Source: Gracilaria gracilis (Eukaryota; Rhodophyta; Florideophyceae; Gracilariales; Gracilariaceae). From it: DNA of 64,000 nucleotides. The stretch is taken from positions 124,001 through 188,000 of the forward strand of contig JARGSG010000235.1 of the NCBI GenBank assembly GCA_030374805.1. The letters are read 5' to 3'. The stretch's first letter is position 1. Each line of letters opens with the position of its first letter. The position numbers and the translations under genes are program-made. Under the pieces are notes generated by a model. It was not told the DNA's origin. It saw nothing but the letters and a program-made list of their open reading frames with translations, and searched no databases. Of this stretch, positions 63,196 through 64,000 are shown in pieces.

Positions 63196-64000
63196 ATGAA
63201 GGCATCCGCAACCACATTAATTTATGCCTCAAGGTCTATGCTTGCACGAAGTCATGGACTGAGTGTCGTGGTTAGGCAAAGGCGCTTCAAAGCGCTATTG
63301 GGTGCAGGGCCAGAGGTTTGTGCCGTCTTATGGAATACGATAAATATGAGATTGCGACGTATTTGCCGTCCATCTCATTTTCTCTGGGCTCTGCTATTCC
63401 TAAAGAACTATGCATCACAATCCGTTAACGCAACTATTACAGATTGTGACGACAAGGCGTGCAGAAAGTGGATTTGGATTGTACTTCACGCGCTGTCTGA
63501 GCTTAACTCTGTAAGTTACTTCAAAACCGTTTCAAATACCAAGAAACTTTTCGCTTCTAACATTGTGACAGATATGTTCCGAGAAACGCACTGTGGCATG
63601 TACTCGGACTCCAGCTCTAAGTGTCGATGGTGTTGATTTTTCTATACAAGAGCCCACACCTTTTGACAGTATATGGTACTCCCATAAATATAATGGACCG
63701 GGTCTCAGATATGAAATTGGAATTGATGCCAAAGTTGGTCAAATTGTTTGGTACAATGGACCTTATCCCTGCGGTTCATACAATGATCTAAAAATATTTA
63801 GGGCGAGGTTGAAGCTATGCCTTAACAAAAATGAGAAAGAAATTGCAGACAATGGATACGAAGATGGAAAATGCTTCACGCTCAAAAATACTGCCAGGAT
63901 TTCAAAGATGATTCATAGAAACGCAAGAGCTCAACACGACAAGTTTAATTACCGAATCAAGAGGTTTAGAGCTCATGGTTCAAAATCTAGGCACAAGCTT
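63196..64000 (+). CDS. DDE transposase (Harbinger/IS5-related), cut by window end
   Basis: Exon 1 (63196-63510) has the N-terminal hallmark region of this family: RFKALLGAGPEVCAVLW, PSHFLWALLFLKNY and RKWIWIVLHALSEL. Exon 2 (from 63572) has the start of the DDE core: LSVDGVDFSIQEPTPF, WYSHKYNGPGLRYEIGIDAK, PYPCGSYNDLKIF, IADNGYEDGKCF and RAQHDKFNYRIKRF. The last position, usually Glu in HE-x2-N contexts, is Asp here. The 61-nt intron has GTAAGT, ttctaac and gtgacag. The frame is open to the last base, so the 3' end is outside. It is a different lineage from the transposase at 2114. Confidence 0.8.
63511..63571 (+). other. 61-nt intron
   Basis: GTAAGT donor, TTCTAAC branch-like word and GTGACAG acceptor join two frames of the same transposase in phase 0. 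Not a multiple of three. Confidence 0.85.

Overview
This is eukaryotic nuclear DNA from a transposon-rich genome. Genes are mostly single-exon, the few introns are short (39-102 nt), and a Sec16 gene and a telomerase reverse transcriptase (TERT) gene are present. My best guess is a florideophyte red alga such as Chondrus; this is an inference from gene style and transposon families, not a demonstrated fact. There are no bacterial operons, CRISPR arrays, rRNA or recognisable tRNA genes.

Layout. 0.1-4.5 kb: a PIF/Harbinger transposase with two minus-strand companion ORFs. 5.2-27.5 kb: four diverged copies (+,-,+,-) of a family I call SIM-YR. Its N-terminus carries a SUMO-interaction-like patch and a basic nuclear-localisation-like block, and two copies are followed by a tyrosine-recombinase-like domain. 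Copies 1 and 2 lack the recombinase domain but each faces a convergent gene for an unknown 417/418-aa protein; copies 3 and 4 keep the domain but lack that partner. The block holding copy 1 (5.6-9.7 kb) and the block holding copy 2 (18.5-22.9 kb) form a direct repeat that brackets an intact TERT gene (14.2-17.6 kb). A truncated NAD(P)-binding oxidoreductase gene lies at 23.9-24.7 kb.

27.8-30.8 kb: a MITE-like inverted-repeat segment and a complete pogo-like element with TA target duplication. 31.2-45.2 kb: a hAT transposase gene split by an 11.5-kb Ty3/gypsy chromovirus with two about 850-bp LTRs. The chromovirus carries a long ORF antisense to gag-pol and a very long spacer before its chromodomain. 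45.6-51.9 kb: Sec16 (ER exit-site scaffold), nearly 2000 codons, interrupted by one TGA, one TAG and one frame change. 52-56 kb: a small orphan gene and a MULE transposase. 57.4-58.3 kb: a Cys-rich protein gene with a 39-nt intron. 58.4-60.1 kb: a strongly G-biased minisatellite tract. 60.8-61.8 kb: an intron-bearing unknown gene. From 63.2 kb to the window end: a transposase gene with a 61-nt intron.

Only TERT, Sec16, perhaps the oxidoreductase, and a few orphans look like host genes; most of the rest is mobile DNA or its debris. A theme across the window is long reading frames broken by single in-frame stops. Some are ordinary nonsense decay (the gypsy copy). Others coincide with short GT-AG segments whose length is a multiple of three, and may be introns.
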